Of a DNA stretch of 64,000 bases, positions 47,301 through 59,300 are shown piece after piece. The stretch covers positions 3,601,001 to 3,665,000 of the forward strand of contig NC_057820.1 in the NCBI RefSeq assembly GCF_910594005.1, in the 5' to 3' direction. Within the stretch, counting starts at the first letter, position 1. The number at the start of each line of letters is the position of its first letter. Both the position numbers and the translations under genes were made by a program. A model generated the notes under the pieces. The model did not search any database and was not told the origin of the DNA. It saw only the letters and a list, made by a program, of their open reading frames with translations. This DNA comes from Cervus elaphus (Eukaryota; Chordata; Mammalia; Artiodactyla; Cervidae).

Positions 47301-50300
47301 TTCTCAGAAGCGCTTTTACAAGTGGCAGGTAATTAATTCTCCCAGTAGGTCGACAGGTGCTATTATCCCTTGCTGCTAGCAGGAGGAGGGTTTATGCAGA
47401 GGCCGAGTGTAGCCCCCTAGTTGGTGAGGTCAGGGAGCGAGGACTCAAGGCTCTGCCCAGAGGGCACAGAGCCCCACCTTGGTCCTGGGGGGCGGTCACC
47501 GGCTGGTCAGGTGGGGTGCCTACCATCTTGAGGGGCCCTGCAGAGATCCAGGCAGGTCCCAAGAGGGCAGAATCGCTTGCTGTTTTGTGTATTGATGTAT
47601 TCCCAACACCCAGAAGAGTGCCTTTCCATAATAGGTTCTGGTACATGTTTGTTGAATGAATATTCCTGTAATCTAGGCACCATCGCACTTTCTGTTTACA
47701 GAGGTACAGAAATGGATGGGGGCCCCTGACTGTGAGGAGCTTCCAGTCGAGGCCAGTGGGAAACAGAAGCATGTGTGCCCAGTGAAGGCTTCTCTGTAGA
47801 GGGGACATGTAGACAGGGTTTTCAGGTGTCAATAGAAGTTCACTGAATGAAGAGGAAAAGCCTTTCCTATCCCTAAGGCAGACAAGACACAGGGGCAGCC
47901 TACACTCATATTCATGTAGAAAGGCACACTTGGAGGATTAGGGTCAGCTTGGAGCTCGTGAGATTTGGACCATGTCCTGGCCCCGTCACTTAACCAGCCC
48001 CCGACTCCTACTTCCACAGGCAGAGTGTACTGCTTGGCCCTTGCCACTGGCCACCAGGGCTTAGCAAGTGTAGCACAAGCAAGCTACAAGCTTGCAACAT
48101 CGTTGCAATATTTCTGCTGGCCCTCCTGCACGTCTGCTGTTGCCGGAGAGTGTGCCTGGGCTGGTCCCAGGAGGAGGATGCTGGATCCCTTCCTAAATCA
48201 TAACCCCTAGGTGTGTGAGCGAGCCCAGCCTCTCACAGATCTGGAAACGAGTGACTGATGTTTGGGGTGGTTTGTTACACAGCACTGTTGTGACCAGAGC
48301 TGACCGATACACTCCCCTCTCTGACCTCTTCAGTAAAGCAGGGAGTTTCTTACTGCCTTCTCCACCACACCCAGAGAAATAGGTGGTTCATGGCTCTCAG
48401 ATGGCCCTTCTCAGATGTCAGCATCTCTGACCCCTGGATCCTGCAGCTACGTCTGGGGCCCGCCCCAGGGAAGGTGTGTGCAGTGAGCCGGACACTTACA
48501 GGCTTGCAGTTGGTTGGTTTCCCGTTCATGTCCGTGCTGGGAGGACTCAGATAATCCCAGTCTCGACCCTTGTTGTAGGTGATGAGCGTCACCACCTTCC
48601 CGTTGACTTTCTGGTTCGCCAGGAAGACTCCTTTCACCCCTCGGACCTGGGACAGAAGCACAAGAAGGATGGTAAATGCCTGCCCAGCCCCGTGTGAGAG
48701 CTCTGTGTGCATGACCTCATTTGGCCCTGACCACAGCCCTGAGCCGAGGCTGACTGTACACCCTGGGGGCGAGTGGGGCTCCGGGCACAAGGGAGCAGAG
48801 ATGCAGTCTGAGCTCTGGCTGGGAGGTTGCTCTGTCTGACCCCACTTGCCAAGTGCATTTCACGACACCGAGCTGTCCTCCCAGGTCCAGCCACTGTCAG
48901 ACGGCGAGCAGAGCCCTGGTCTTTAACGTGCATGTGCATCTCAGTCACCCCGTCTTTAGCCGGGGCTCCTGACTCAGAGTCCCAGTCCCCCGCCTCCTTC
49001 TCAGGGGACCCACAGGGCCTGGGCCAGTGGAGTCACTCTGGGCTTCCCTCTGGGGACTTTGTCAGCTCAGCCCCACAGGAGGTTGCCACAGGAGGTTGAG
49101 GTTGGGGTCCATGCTGGTCCCAGCCTGCCCTGGACAAGGGTCAAAGTTCCCCATGCTCCCTTTCTCAGGGTTCCTGGGGGGAGGTGACCCCCACACATGC
49201 CATAGTCAGTCACTGAGTCAGCTCATAAGAAACGGTCAAGCATCAGCAGTTCCCAGTTGTTCAACCTCCTGGTTCTACAGAGGTGAAGTTTTCTGGCAAG
49301 TTCCTCGGGCGTGGAGGCCTGGGACCCAGTAACTGAGGCCCGCTGGTGTGGCCTGTGTTCCTTGGAGCCCCCATGGGCCTGAAGTGGCCTTTGCTGCTCT
49401 ATAAATAGCATGAACCCAGGGCAACTGAGGCACGGAGTTACAAGATTTATCTGGAGTTCCCTGACCAGAGGTGACGCTCAGGGCAATGGTGATATTCACA
49501 GTAAGTGCCTTCTACATGGCACTCAAGGGGGTTAATAACGCGCCACTGCATTAAATTCTCAGACTGCACGAGGTCGGTGCTTTCCTAGGCCTCCATGGCA
49601 AGGGCCCAACAGCTGGGGAGCAGGCCGGGGAGGGACCCGAAGACTCTGATGCAGAGTGAATGGAGTATGTGTTTCCTGTGGCCTCTGCAACAGGTGACAG
49701 ACGGATGGGGCTTAAACCACACAAGATCGTGTGACAGCTCTGGGGGCCGGAAGCCCAACAGGAGTGGGTCCCATGGGCTGAAAGCAGGGTGTCGGGGGCC
49801 GGTTCGTCCTGGAGGCTACAGGGAGGTGCTGGGTCCTTGCCTTTCCCAGAGTCTAGAGCCACCCAAGGGGCTTGGCTTGCTGCCCCTCCTCCATCTTCGA
49901 GCCAGTTGTGCAGCAGCTCCCTGGCCATTCCTCCACGATTCCGTGTGTTTTTCTGATTCCTTCTGCTCCTTCCACTTGCGAGGACCCCTGAGATTGCAGT
50001 GGGCCTCATGGAAATCGCTGGAAACTCTTCCCATCTTCTGACTGCCAACTCCATCCCCCTTTGCCTGCGTCTTTTGCTAGGAGGCTGCTGTCTGGGGTGG
50101 GGATGGGGGTCTGGCCCTCACTCCACAGACGATGTTTCGGGGACGGTCTTTCTGGGGGACGACCCAGGGGCGGGAGGACCACGGCCCCTTCTCTCTCACT
50201 CGTGGTGACGTCACTCTGTCTCGGGCCCATCTGAGCATCACTGGAGGCAGGCACCCGGCTTGCCCCGTGCTGGGTCCAGATGCCTTCCCTGAAGTCCCAG

Positions 50301-53300
50301 GGGCAGATTCAACGCTGATTTGCCTGGTGATGGCTTGACGGAAAGCGCTCTTTTATATCCCAACTGGTCTCCATGAAAACACTCAGCAGTAAATAACCCA
50401 GACCCTCCTGTTCCAGAGAGGTAGGAGCAGGCCGAGTCTCCCCGTGGTGGGTCTGATCAGCTGAGTGCCAGCTTCCAAAGCCGACATACCCGCTTCACGT
50501 GCCCTCCCTCCTCATGGCTGTGCTCGCTTCTTGGGGCTGACGAGACAAAGTATCACAAAGTGGGAGGCGGGGCGGGGCTCCAACAACAGAAATTCTGTTT
50601 CCTCACAGTCGCGAAGCCAGAGGTCCACGATCAAGGGGCTGGCAGGGCGGTCCTCCCTCTGAAGTTTCTTGGGGAGGATGCTTCCTCATCTCCTCCAGCT
50701 TCAGCGGCCTCCAGGCATTCTCTGCTCCATCTGCACAGACCCTCCTCCCTGTGTCCGTGTTTCCTCTTCTGCTCCTTACAAGGACACTTGTCATGAGTTT
50801 AGGACCCAACACAAGCTCATCTCAAGACCCTTCACTTAGTGACGCTGCAAAGATCCTTTTCCCAAAGAAGCTCAAGGTCATAGCTTCGATGTGGTTTTAC
50901 TTTTTTTTGGGGGGGGGGGGTGTCCCATTCAGCCCACTACAACGGCTGTCTCCTAGCTGTGGTCAGGACTTCTCAGCATCAGGGTACAGGACTGGGAGAA
51001 CCCATGAAAGTTTTAGTCACTGTCGTGTCCAACTCTCTGCAACCCCATGGACTGCAGCCCACCAGGCTCTTCAGTCCATGGGATTCTCCAGGTAAGAATA
51101 CTGGAGTGGGTTGCCATTGTCTTCAGGGGATCTTCCCAACTTAGGAATCAAACCTAGGTCTCCTGCATTGCAGGCAGATTCTTTACCATCTTGCGCCACT
51201 AGAGAAGTCCCCATATCCCCCTTCCTAACCCAAGCTTCAACACAAGGGGGCCCCCAGAGAAGGGCTGTCATCTGGTCTAGAACCAGGACACCCACCCACT
51301 CACACTGAGGAGCGGTGTGAGTTCATGGCCCCTGAAAGTCCAGGCCTCTCGGGGCAGTGTTTGCCTGTGATGTCTCGGACAAGACATTTTTCCTGGATCG
51401 GCCATTAGATGAATGATAACTGGGGCGATGATGGGACAGGCACACATGTAGAATCTCTAGGCCAGTCCCTCCCCACACACGATCTTGAATCCCCAGAAAG
51501 GGCCACGGCTGTGAAAACTGTCGAGCTCGCTGAGTACTGGGCTGCTCTAAGTGTTCAGTGGAAACAGAGGCCTCCGGTTGGCACAACAACCCACTGAGGA
51601 AGGTACTGCTGACATCCTTGTTTCACGACGAGGAAGCTGAAGCTAACCTCCCCGAGGTCACACAGCAAATGCGTATCAGAACTGGGATTTGAGCCCAGGC
51701 AGTGGGGCTCCAGAGCTCTGCTCGTAACCACCACCCGAGACCCACCTTAGGTGGATTTCAGGGAAGCCAAGTCACTTATGAGGAGGCCCAGCTTTGGGCC
51801 TGGCCCCTGTGAGCTCCCTGCAGTCCCCATGGCCTCTCACCGCCTGGTCTCTGGCATGGATTGCTGTTTCCTGGTTCCTCACGCCTGGCTAACTTTAGCT
51901 GGGCCTTAAATCCGTCTGCATCTCTTCCTCCAGGAAGCACTCCCTGACTCCCATCTTGGATTAGTTAGCTGCCACTCATGGTGTCCTCTAGACGCCGACT
52001 CACCAGGTGGGAACCACTGGTGGGGGCTGGTCTTCCTGTAGAGTCTGGAATTCTGTGAGAGGTGGTCCTCCCCTACCTGCATCCAGGGGGTGGGGCCTGG
52101 AGCCAGGCACGTGCCACAGGCGATACCGATACCCGCAGAGGGCCAGGCTGTCCCTGTCTGCGGTGCCCTCATCCCGAGTCAGTGACACGCCCATTTTGCC
52201 TGTAACTTTTAGCAAACGGCCCTAAGCCATGGACTGTGTCCAACTCAAGTAGTAAACCCACAAATGGGTTTTCATTGTAAACCAATGGTTACCTTCATCA
52301 CTTCCTTGGAGAAAGCAGTTCCGTGCTGCTGTTGACAACTCGGAGATGGAGGCTGCAGCCCCCAGCTCTGTCCGGGAGGCCTGCTCCTACCCCGACTGAC
52401 CCGCTCTGTCCGCTCAAGGCCCGGCTGGCCACCCACGGGACACTCTCCCCAGCCCGGCAGGGACGGCAGAGTCTGGCAGGCCCACCACTGGCATCTACCA
52501 TGAGGACACACTGGCCAGGGCTCCCCGAGGGAGGAGCTTAATGGTGGACGACCAAGCGAGGGAGTGCTGGCCAGGAGGGTGGACAGAGCTTGGGTCGACA
52601 GACCTGGGCTGCCCTGGTTTTCTCACTTCCTCCCCATCTACCTGGGTAGGTTGCCTGCCCTGTCTGAGCCTCTGGTTCCTTACCTGTAAAGCGGCTGAGG
52701 GAGCCCCTCCCCAGCTCTGATGTGGACAGGGATACTAGAGGTGGCCTTGAAAGGCCGGGTCCAGGTTGGGCTGTTGTGGGTGTGGGGCTGATATTTATGG
52801 AATCCAAGTGCATGGGAGTCAGGAGCCCCAGTTCAGAGCCTCTGATCTGATCAGCTCAGCCCTTCAGCATCATGTGACAAGAACACATGGAAGCTTAAAT
52901 GGGACACAGAAGGGGTGGGACCCCCCAGGGAGGGCACTGGGGGGTCTGGGAACTGCAGGCGGGGAGGCCCCAACCCCCAGCCTCAGAGACAAGAGCTGCA
53001 GGGCCAGGGGAGACACAGGGAACTAGAGAGAGCCCGGCAGAGGTGAAATACACAAAACGGGGCAGAGACCAGTCCTGGGTGGGGGGAGACAGAGAGGCCA
53101 GCAATGGGAGGGGTCCCATCCTCTGTCCCTCAGCCTGTTTTCGTGCAGTGGCGTTCAAGGCATGCATTGCTTTGCAGATGACAGCTGACGAGTAAGTTGG
53201 TGGTGGGGACCGCTAACCCGAACCCCAACTCAGCAAGATGTCATCCCCACAAAAGAATTCCATTCTTCTCATGAGCAGAGTTACACAATGTTCCTTTCCT

Positions 53301-56300
53301 GGATTTTAAATCTCACCAGAAAGAGTGAGTTTTCTCTCTTGCTCTGAAAATACCTGCATGGTATCCTCTAGATCGGCAAAGAAAGCCTAAATTAAGGCAT
53401 TTTTGCAAGGTGGGAGGAGCTGGGGCGGGAGTGGGAGGAGCTGGGGCGGGAGTGGGAGGAGTTGGGGCAGGAGTGGGAGGGGCCGGGGAGGGAGTGGGAG
53501 GAGCCAGAGCGGGAGTGGGAAGGACTAGGGAGGGAGTGGGAGGGACTAGGGAGGGAGTGGAAAGGACTGGGGAGGGAGTGGGAGGAGCCAGAGTGAGAGT
53601 GGGAGGGGCCGGGGTGGGAGTGGGAGGAGCTGGGCGGGAGTGGGTGGGGCCGGGGAGGGAGTGGGAGGGGTCAGAGCGGGAGTGGGAAGGACTAGGGAGG
53701 GAGTGGGAGGGACTAGGGAGGGAGTGGGCGGGGCCGGGGCTGGGGGAGAGGCCCGCCCCGCTGCAGCCCACGCTAGGGGCCCCAGACGCCCCTCAGGTCC
53801 CACCTCCAGGATGTCGATGACCACGCTCTCCTCCGCCTGCCGCGAGCTGCGCACATCCTCCAGCACCAACGAGTAGCGCACGCCGCGCGTGTCCGACTGG
53901 TACAGGTTGTAGGTGTCGGCCTGGTACCACTCCTGCACGGCCACGAACACCTGGCTCTCATCCGTGCTGATGACCTGCAGATCCTGGGGGCGCGGGGGAG
54001 CGGCGTCAGTGCGGGCTGGGGGCTGGTGCGGGGGACGGAAGCTGGCCTGGGGGTGGGGCGTAGGGGGGATAGAGCAGGCCCAGGGGGAGGGATGGGTAGG
54101 CCTCAGACCTGGTGGGATTGAGGGGATTGGCCACAGCCCTCTTCGCGTCAGGCTGACCCAGATTTTTCACCCCGGCTCTGCCCGCAGTGCTCTGTGGCCT
54201 TAGACAAGTCCCGTTACCTCTCTGGGCCTCCGTTCTCCCAGCTTCAAAACGGGGGTGGTGTTCCCACCCTCCACATTGGGTGGGGGGAGGGTTGCCCAGG
54301 CACCGGGTGGGGCGCAGTGATACTTCTCCCCACCCCGGCCCCTGCATGCCGTCTGCCTGCTTGTCCCTGCAGTTAGGAGGAGGCTGAGACTCCTGCATCC
54401 CAGAGCATCACCCCTGGGAGGCGGGGACGGGGCTCCTTCCAGGCCCCTCCCCGACCCCATCCTGAGGCTCAGATAAGCTACCTGTGCGTCCACTCACTCA
54501 GCACGTGTTCACTAAGTGCCTGCTATGTGCCAGGCGCTGTGCCAGGCCCCGGGCCCCATCGGGCACCCACACTGGTCTCTGCCCTCCGGGCTGCACTGGG
54601 AAGGAGGGCTGGATTCATTTGCTTCAGCCTCACGCCCAGGGCCTCCTCGATGGCCTGCTACAGGGAGCTGCCCTTTGCCCACAGTTCCTCCAGGCCAGGA
54701 CACCCTGCCCTTGCCCACGGCCCCTACCTTCGCCAGGCGCACAGCCAACAAGGCCCGTGCAGGGCGGTGGGCGGCTCGGGGCCTGGCGGGAGCTGAGGGA
54801 AGTCGCCTGGCCAGCAAGCGGGCAGGTGGCCTGCCCTGAGACGGTCAGCGGCCCAGGCCAAAGCCCACCTGGAGCAGGACGCCTGGCAGCTCTTGAGGGG
54901 GCCAGGCACCCCGCCTCAGGATTTGTTCCGGATTTGACAATTCAGAATAAAAAAAAAAAAAAAATCCACAGTTGAATAAAAAGGAAGAAGAAGAAACCCA
55001 GGGCTAAGCTGAATTTCTTGTTTTCCTTTTCGCTCCCAGCCAGCGCCAAACGCTGCGTGGGAGCCACATGAAAAGGCATCTGAACAGGCCTGTTTCAAAG
55101 CTGTAACGAGCTTTTATGTTACAGCCTCTCCAGCTTGCCTTCTATCACACCTAGACTTTTATTGCCCCTCTGGCTGCGGAGCTTCCAAGATCCAGGAGTG
55201 GAGGACAGATGGTGGAGGAGGCGGGGCAACGCTGGTCACGCCGCCAATGCGCCCACCACCGCCAGTGTAGTTCAGGGTTCTCTTCCCTTTATAGACCTTC
55301 AATCCAGTGAAGAGGCCGGTGATGGCGCCTCCCCTCCTGCCTGCTCCCACCCCCACCTCCTGGTACTCTGCAGCCATAAAAAAAGGGCTTTGCACAAAAG
55401 AGGGGGGCAGTGCTGTGAAACGCCTGAGATGCACCTCCCTCCCAGGGACAGCGACCTGCAGACGTGAGTGGACCCAAGCAACTCACAGCCAGGGAGGGGT
55501 TACAGAGTCAGGGTCACAGGCCTGTCGGCTCCCCCTGTGAGATGGGACAGCAGGGTGATGGGGAGTCGGAGGGCTGCTCCTGAAGCCTGGGCAGTGGGGC
55601 ATCTCTGCTCCTCTCACCCACCTCCCCTCTCCTATTTCTCATGCTAAGCTGCGGTGTCCTGGGTATCGCTAATCCTGCAGCCCGGCACAAGGAAACCTTC
55701 ATCGGCCGAGGTTCCGAGCTCACGCAGCGCCCAGCATCAGTCACACGGGGACTGATCAGTATTTACCGCTATTACCTTCATTCTGACTTGGTCTCCCCCA
55801 CACCCGGCTAAATGTTTACAAAACCTGAGTAAATGTTTACTAGAATTTGGGAAACAAAGGAAAATGTGTGAAGGGAGTAAAAGTCGCCTGTAGTGCTGCT
55901 CCGAGAGAGACCTGATACTAACATTTAAAAATGTTTACTTCTGGGCTTGTTCCCAAATGTGATTCATATACTTTCTCACGTATGGTTTGTAGCTTGCTCT
56001 TGTGTGTTATATGAGGAGCATGTTTCTCTGTTGTTACAATTATTTATAAACACCACTTTTAGTGACTGCATGATATTCCCTTTTGTGGATGTACCATATT
56101 TCACTGAATATTTCCCCACCGGTGAGCTTTTTAGCATCTCCTGCACGATGTGCAAAACAGTCATAAACATTCCCAGACATACATCTCTGTGTTCTCTGTA
56201 GTTCCACAACATAAATCTAAAAAGGGAAATTGCTGCATCTGAGAGAAGGAACATTTTTAAAGTTCTTGTTACATTAGGTTCCTTTCCCCCAAGCAGAGCT

Positions 56301-59300
56301 AGAGGGTGCTCGTTTCTCTCCATGCACTGAGACCAGTCTTTCAAAAATCCTTGGTGTTTAGAGAGTGATAAATAATATACAATTTTTCCCTTAAATTACT
56401 CATATTATTCTTCTTTTAAAAGGAAAGTTAGAAGCAGAGACATCTGTTGACTCCATTTCTAAACAAAAGACATTAAAATATTACACATATGTATATGTGT
56501 TTCCATGTGTGTATATACTTAAATGGGCTTCCCAGGTGGCTCAGTGGCAAAGGGTCTGTCTGCCAATGCATGAGATGCAGGAGAGATCCCTGGGTGGGGA
56601 AGATCCCCTGGAGGAGGAAATGGCAACCCACTCCAGTATTCTTGCCTGGAAGATCCCATAGACAGAGGAGCCTGGCCAGGTACAGTCCATGGAGCCACAA
56701 AGAGTCTATGGGGTCACAAAGGACATGACTGAGAGACTGATCATGCGTGCGTGCGCGCACATACACACACACACACACACATCTATATGTCTGGAGAAAT
56801 ATGTGGAAACATCAGAGTTGCCAATGTTTGTTATCAGGTAGAATTAGGTTTGATTATAAGTAATAGAAACTGCCAAAAAAAGTGACTCAAATGCGATAGA
56901 AACTCATTTTTCCCCAAATGTAAAAGGATTCCAGAGGCAGACATTCCAGTGTAGAAGCTGGAATCACCAGGGACAGAGTCACCAGGAACAGCATCTCCTT
57001 CTGAGTCACCGTTCCACGGCCCCATTCTACCCCATTCTACTGATGGTCTGAGATGATTGCTGGACCTCCAGCCAGCCATCTCGTCAACGTGCAAGGCAAA
57101 AGGGGGGAGAGAGGAAAGAGGAGGGAAAGGCTAGCCTTTAAAATAGGGCTCTGAGAATTCTCCCAGACCTGACGATTCCACTTAATCTCATTGGCCAGAT
57201 TTCAGAAATGACCACATATAGCTGCAAGGGAAGCTGTAAAATTTAGTCCCAGCTGGGAAGCAAGGCACCAGCTAATATTTAGGGTTTGTTAAACTAAGAT
57301 GAAGAATAAGAATGAATATACAATGAACAAAGTTAGTGGAGGTGATGGAGTTCCAGCTGAGCTATTTAAGATCCCTAAAAGATGATGCTGTTAAAGTGCT
57401 GCACTCAACATGTCAGCAAATTTGGAAAACTCAGCAGTGTCTACAGGACTGGAAAAGGTCAGTTTTCATTCCAATCCCAAAGAAAGGCAATGCCAAAGAA
57501 TGTTCAAATTACCATACAGTTGTGCTCATTTCAAATGCTAGTAAGGTAATGCTCAAAACCCTTCAAGCGAGGCTTCAGCAGTATGTGAACTGAGAACTTC
57601 CAGATGTACAAGCTGGATTTAGAAAAGGCGGAGGAACCAGAGATAAAATTGCCAACATCCATTGGATCAGAAAGAAAGCAAGGGAATTCCAGAAAAATAT
57701 TTACTTCTGCTTCACTGATTACACTAAAGCCTTTGACTGTGTGGATCACAACAAACTGTGGAAAGTTCTTAAAGAGATGGGAATACCAGACCACCTTACC
57801 TGTCTCCTGAGAAACCTGTTTGTGGGTCAAGAAGCAATGTTAGAACCAGACATGGAACAACATACGGGTTAAAAATTGGGAAAGGGGTATATCAAAGCTG
57901 TATACTGTCACCCTGTTTATTTAATTTCTATGCAGAGTGCATCATGTGAAATGCCAGGCTGGATGAATCACAAGCTGGAATCAAGATTGCTGGGAGAAAT
58001 GTCAACAACCTTAAATATGGAGATGTTCCTGCTCTAATGGCAGAAAGCAAAGAGGAACTAAAGAGCCTCTTGATGAAGGTGAAAGAGGAGAGTGAAAAAG
58101 CTGACTTAAAACTCAGCATTCAAAAAACTAAGATCATGGCATCCGGTCCCATTACTTCATGGCAAATAGATGGGGGAAAAAGTGGAAGCAGTGACAGATT
58201 TTATTTTCTTGGGCTCCAAAATCACTGTGGATGGTGACTTCAGCCATGAAATTAAAAGATGCTTGCTCCTTGGAAGGAAAGGTATGACAAACTAGACAAC
58301 ATATTAAAAAGCAGAGACATCCCTTTGCCAACAAAGGTCTGTATAGTCAAAGCTATGGTTTTCCCAGTAGTCATATACTGATATGACAGCTGGACCACAA
58401 AGAAGGCTGAGCATGAAAGAATTAATGCTTTCAAACTGTGGTGTTGGAGAAGACTCTTGAGGGTCCCTTGGACAGCAAGGAGATCAAACCATTGAATCCT
58501 AAAGGAAACCAACCTTGAATATTCATTGGAAGGACTGATGCTGAAGCTGAAACTCCAATACTTTGGCCACCTGATGTGAAGAGCTGACATTAGAAGAGAC
58601 CCTGATGCTGGGAAAGATTGAGGGCAGGAGGAGAAGGGGACGACAGAGGATGAGGTTGTTGGATGGCATCACTGACTCGGTGGACGTGAGTCTGAGCAAA
58701 GTCCAGGACATAGTGGAGGACAGGGAAGTCTGGTGGCTGCAGTCCACGGGGCTGCAAGGAGTTGGACACAAATAAGCAACTGAACAGCGGCAAGAGTTCC
58801 TACAACAGTTGTCTTGAGGAATGAAGTGAGATTGTCACGGAAAGGAGGAATGGAGTGGTAAACAGGTAGAGATGGTACATATATTTGCATTATTCCATTA
58901 GTTGTAGTGAAAATATTTTAAAGAAGTACTTTTGGGAAGCTTAAAAACATTTTAGTAAGAATGATAGGGGAAATTTCCTCATAGATTTTTACATAAAATT
59001 TAAGGAACAGCTGAAGGAACCAACATCTTCACCAAATTCTTTCAGCTCTTTGCATATTGTAACTCACTGCCTTCTGGCCTCCAAGGTTTCTGATAAAAAA
59101 TCTGCCTATAATCTTACTGATGATCCCTGTATGTGATGAGTGACTTGTCTCTTGCTGCTTTCAAGATTCTTTCTTTGTGTTTCACAGTTTGATTATAATG
59201 TGTCTTGGTGTGGAACTCTTAGTGTTTATGCTGCTTGGAGCTCACCAAGCTTTTAAAGATCTTTATAGTTAATGTCTTTCATCAGTTTTAAGAAAGTTTC

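Larger units (their letters stand above)
44794..48499 (-). other. Intron W2-W3: contents
   Basis: The intron holds a MIR (45425-45500), an L1 3' end (46372-46545), an AT-rich unique island (47130-47360) and an L2 end (47570-47660). The stretches 44800-45420, 45500-46370 and 47660-48499 are unique sequence with no recognised gene. Confidence 0.65.
48647..53803 (-). other. Intron W1-W2: contents
   Basis: The intron holds two pieces of one old repeat (49655-50040 and 50525-50885), a Bov-tA SINE (51005-51215), a MIR (51600-51735), an L2-like bit near 51920 and a G-rich minisatellite (53405-53745). The remaining sequence is unique; the many open frames have no domain. Confidence 0.65.
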
